Origin: Phenylobacterium sp.
GTDB taxonomy: Bacteria; Pseudomonadota; Alphaproteobacteria; Caulobacterales; Caulobacteraceae
Direction: 5' to 3'
Assembly (NCBI RefSeq): GCF_013911965.1
Contig: NZ_JACESE010000018.1
Span: 1 to 64,000 of the forward strand
DNA length: 64,000 nucleotides
The notes under the pieces are model-generated. The model ran no database searches and had not been told where the DNA came from. It was given only the letters and a program-made list of their open reading frames with translations. Both the position numbers and the translations under genes were made by a program. Shown one piece after another: positions 63,641 to 64,000 of this stretch (the stretch's first letter is position 1; each line of letters begins with the position of its first letter).

Positions 63641-63642
63641 GG

Positions 63643-63810
63643 CTAGAGCAGCCCCAGCGCCTTGAAGCTCGCCACGCCGTCGCGGCCGACCACCAGGTGA
63701 TCGTGGACGGAGATGCGCAGGGCGCGCGCGGCCTCCACGATCTGGCGGGTCATCTCCACGTCGGCCGAGGAGGGCGTCGGGTCGCCCGACGGGTGATTGT
63801 GAAGGAGCCG
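63643..63810 (-). pseudogene. radC: 3' remnant of radC (JAB/MPN metalloprotein)
   Basis: The minus strand reads [20 protein letters not shown], then [23 protein letters not shown] and ASFKALGLL, the last third of RadC including the JAMM metal motif. Upstream of HNHPSGD the expected residues (ALILV) are replaced (TLARLL) and homology stops at about 63805. The adjacent DNA is AT-richer and not radC. The gene is therefore either disrupted by an insertion or a remnant left by a rearrangement. The rest of radC is not in the window. Confidence 0.75.
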
Positions 63811-63814
63811 AGCG

Positions 63815-63829
63815 AGAGTTCTCAACTCT
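63815..63829. repeat. Short inverted repeat at the radC break
   Basis: AGAGTT and AACTCT are exact reverse complements separated by CTC. They sit exactly where radC homology ends and just before an open frame. It may be the end of a mobile element or coincidence. Confidence 0.4.
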
Positions 63830-64000
63830 ATGAAATCTTTAGAATATCATTCGCTCCCGCCCGGTGCGGGGGGCGGGGAGTGGGGGGCGGCTATTGCCGA
63901 CCAGAACGGCGGGTACCGTCCCCACCTCGTGAGCACCGCTCGATCACCGCGTAGCGCGGCACTGCACGACACTCTTTCTATCCCAGGCCTCAAGCTCCGT
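63830..64000 (+). CDS. Unidentified open frame running off the window end (partial)
   Basis: From ATG 63830 a frame stays open for 57 codons to the last base ([16 protein letters not shown], then [34 protein letters not shown]). It starts immediately after the inverted repeat at the radC break, so it could be the first gene of an inserted element. No family was recognised. A minus-strand frame through the same bases is also open over part of it. The call is weak. Confidence 0.3.
   Translation, partial: MKSLEYHSLPPGAGGGEWGAAIADQNGGYRPHLVSTARSPRSAALHDTLSIPGLKLR

Overview
The window looks like a chromosomal segment of a high-GC alphaproteobacterium, most likely Caulobacteraceae (Phenylobacterium or a close relative). 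The evidence is strong G/C bias at third codon positions, dense gene packing, alphaproteobacterial families (DUF1476, DUF3297, DUF2254, MdoG/MdoH without other glucan genes), a recA-alaS-icd neighbourhood, large TonB-dependent receptors, and an alphaproteobacterial-type SOS box (GAAC-N7-GAAC) before recA. Assignment below family level is inference. No rRNA, CRISPR array, prophage or convincing tRNA was seen. || Layout. 1-4.0 kb: the last codons of an IS5-family transposase abut a minus-strand operon for periplasmic glucans (mdoG-mdoH) that ends in a GFA-family gene. 4.4-13 kb: recA, alaS, a VOC protein, an AEC transporter, two DUF membrane proteins and icd. 13-21 kb: a lipoprotein class A beta-lactamase, a TrmJ-like methyltransferase, DUF1254, rpsD, TerC, a ZIP-like protein and small lipoproteins. 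21-25 kb: a BolA / degenerate aldo-keto reductase / monothiol glutaredoxin / thioesterase operon, a hemerythrin protein, and a thioredoxin-reductase-like flavoprotein divergent from an Rrf2 regulator. 25-34 kb: LLM oxidoreductase, serine hydrolase, CinA, outer-membrane protein, DUF885 peptidase and a 1019-residue TonB-dependent receptor. 34-42 kb: a DUF3313-DCC-DUF3429 operon, purL, a secreted heptad-repeat protein, a quinone oxidoreductase, ogt and DUF3297. 42.5-49 kb: an AT-richer spacer, then a YfiR-like periplasmic protein, a TonB-dependent receptor and a chemoreceptor, followed by a truncated haemoglobin and a Crp/Fnr regulator. 49-53 kb: a purC-purS-lipoprotein-purQ operon and the F1-ATPase inhibitor DUF1476. 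53-58 kb: a KefB-like antiporter lacking its regulatory domain, a LysR regulator, a YceI lipoprotein and a cytochrome b561-YceI fusion. 58-64 kb: purB, two tandem MFS paralogues, a glutathione transferase, an MliC-type lipoprotein, and the 3' end of radC broken by foreign sequence at the window edge. || Working together. Four purine loci (purL, purCSQ, purB) are dispersed but close. The most unusual unit is the YfiR-like / TonB receptor / chemoreceptor cluster, which could link an outer-membrane receptor to chemotaxis. Many convergent genes have touching or overlapping 3' ends, four of them through one shared CTAG.
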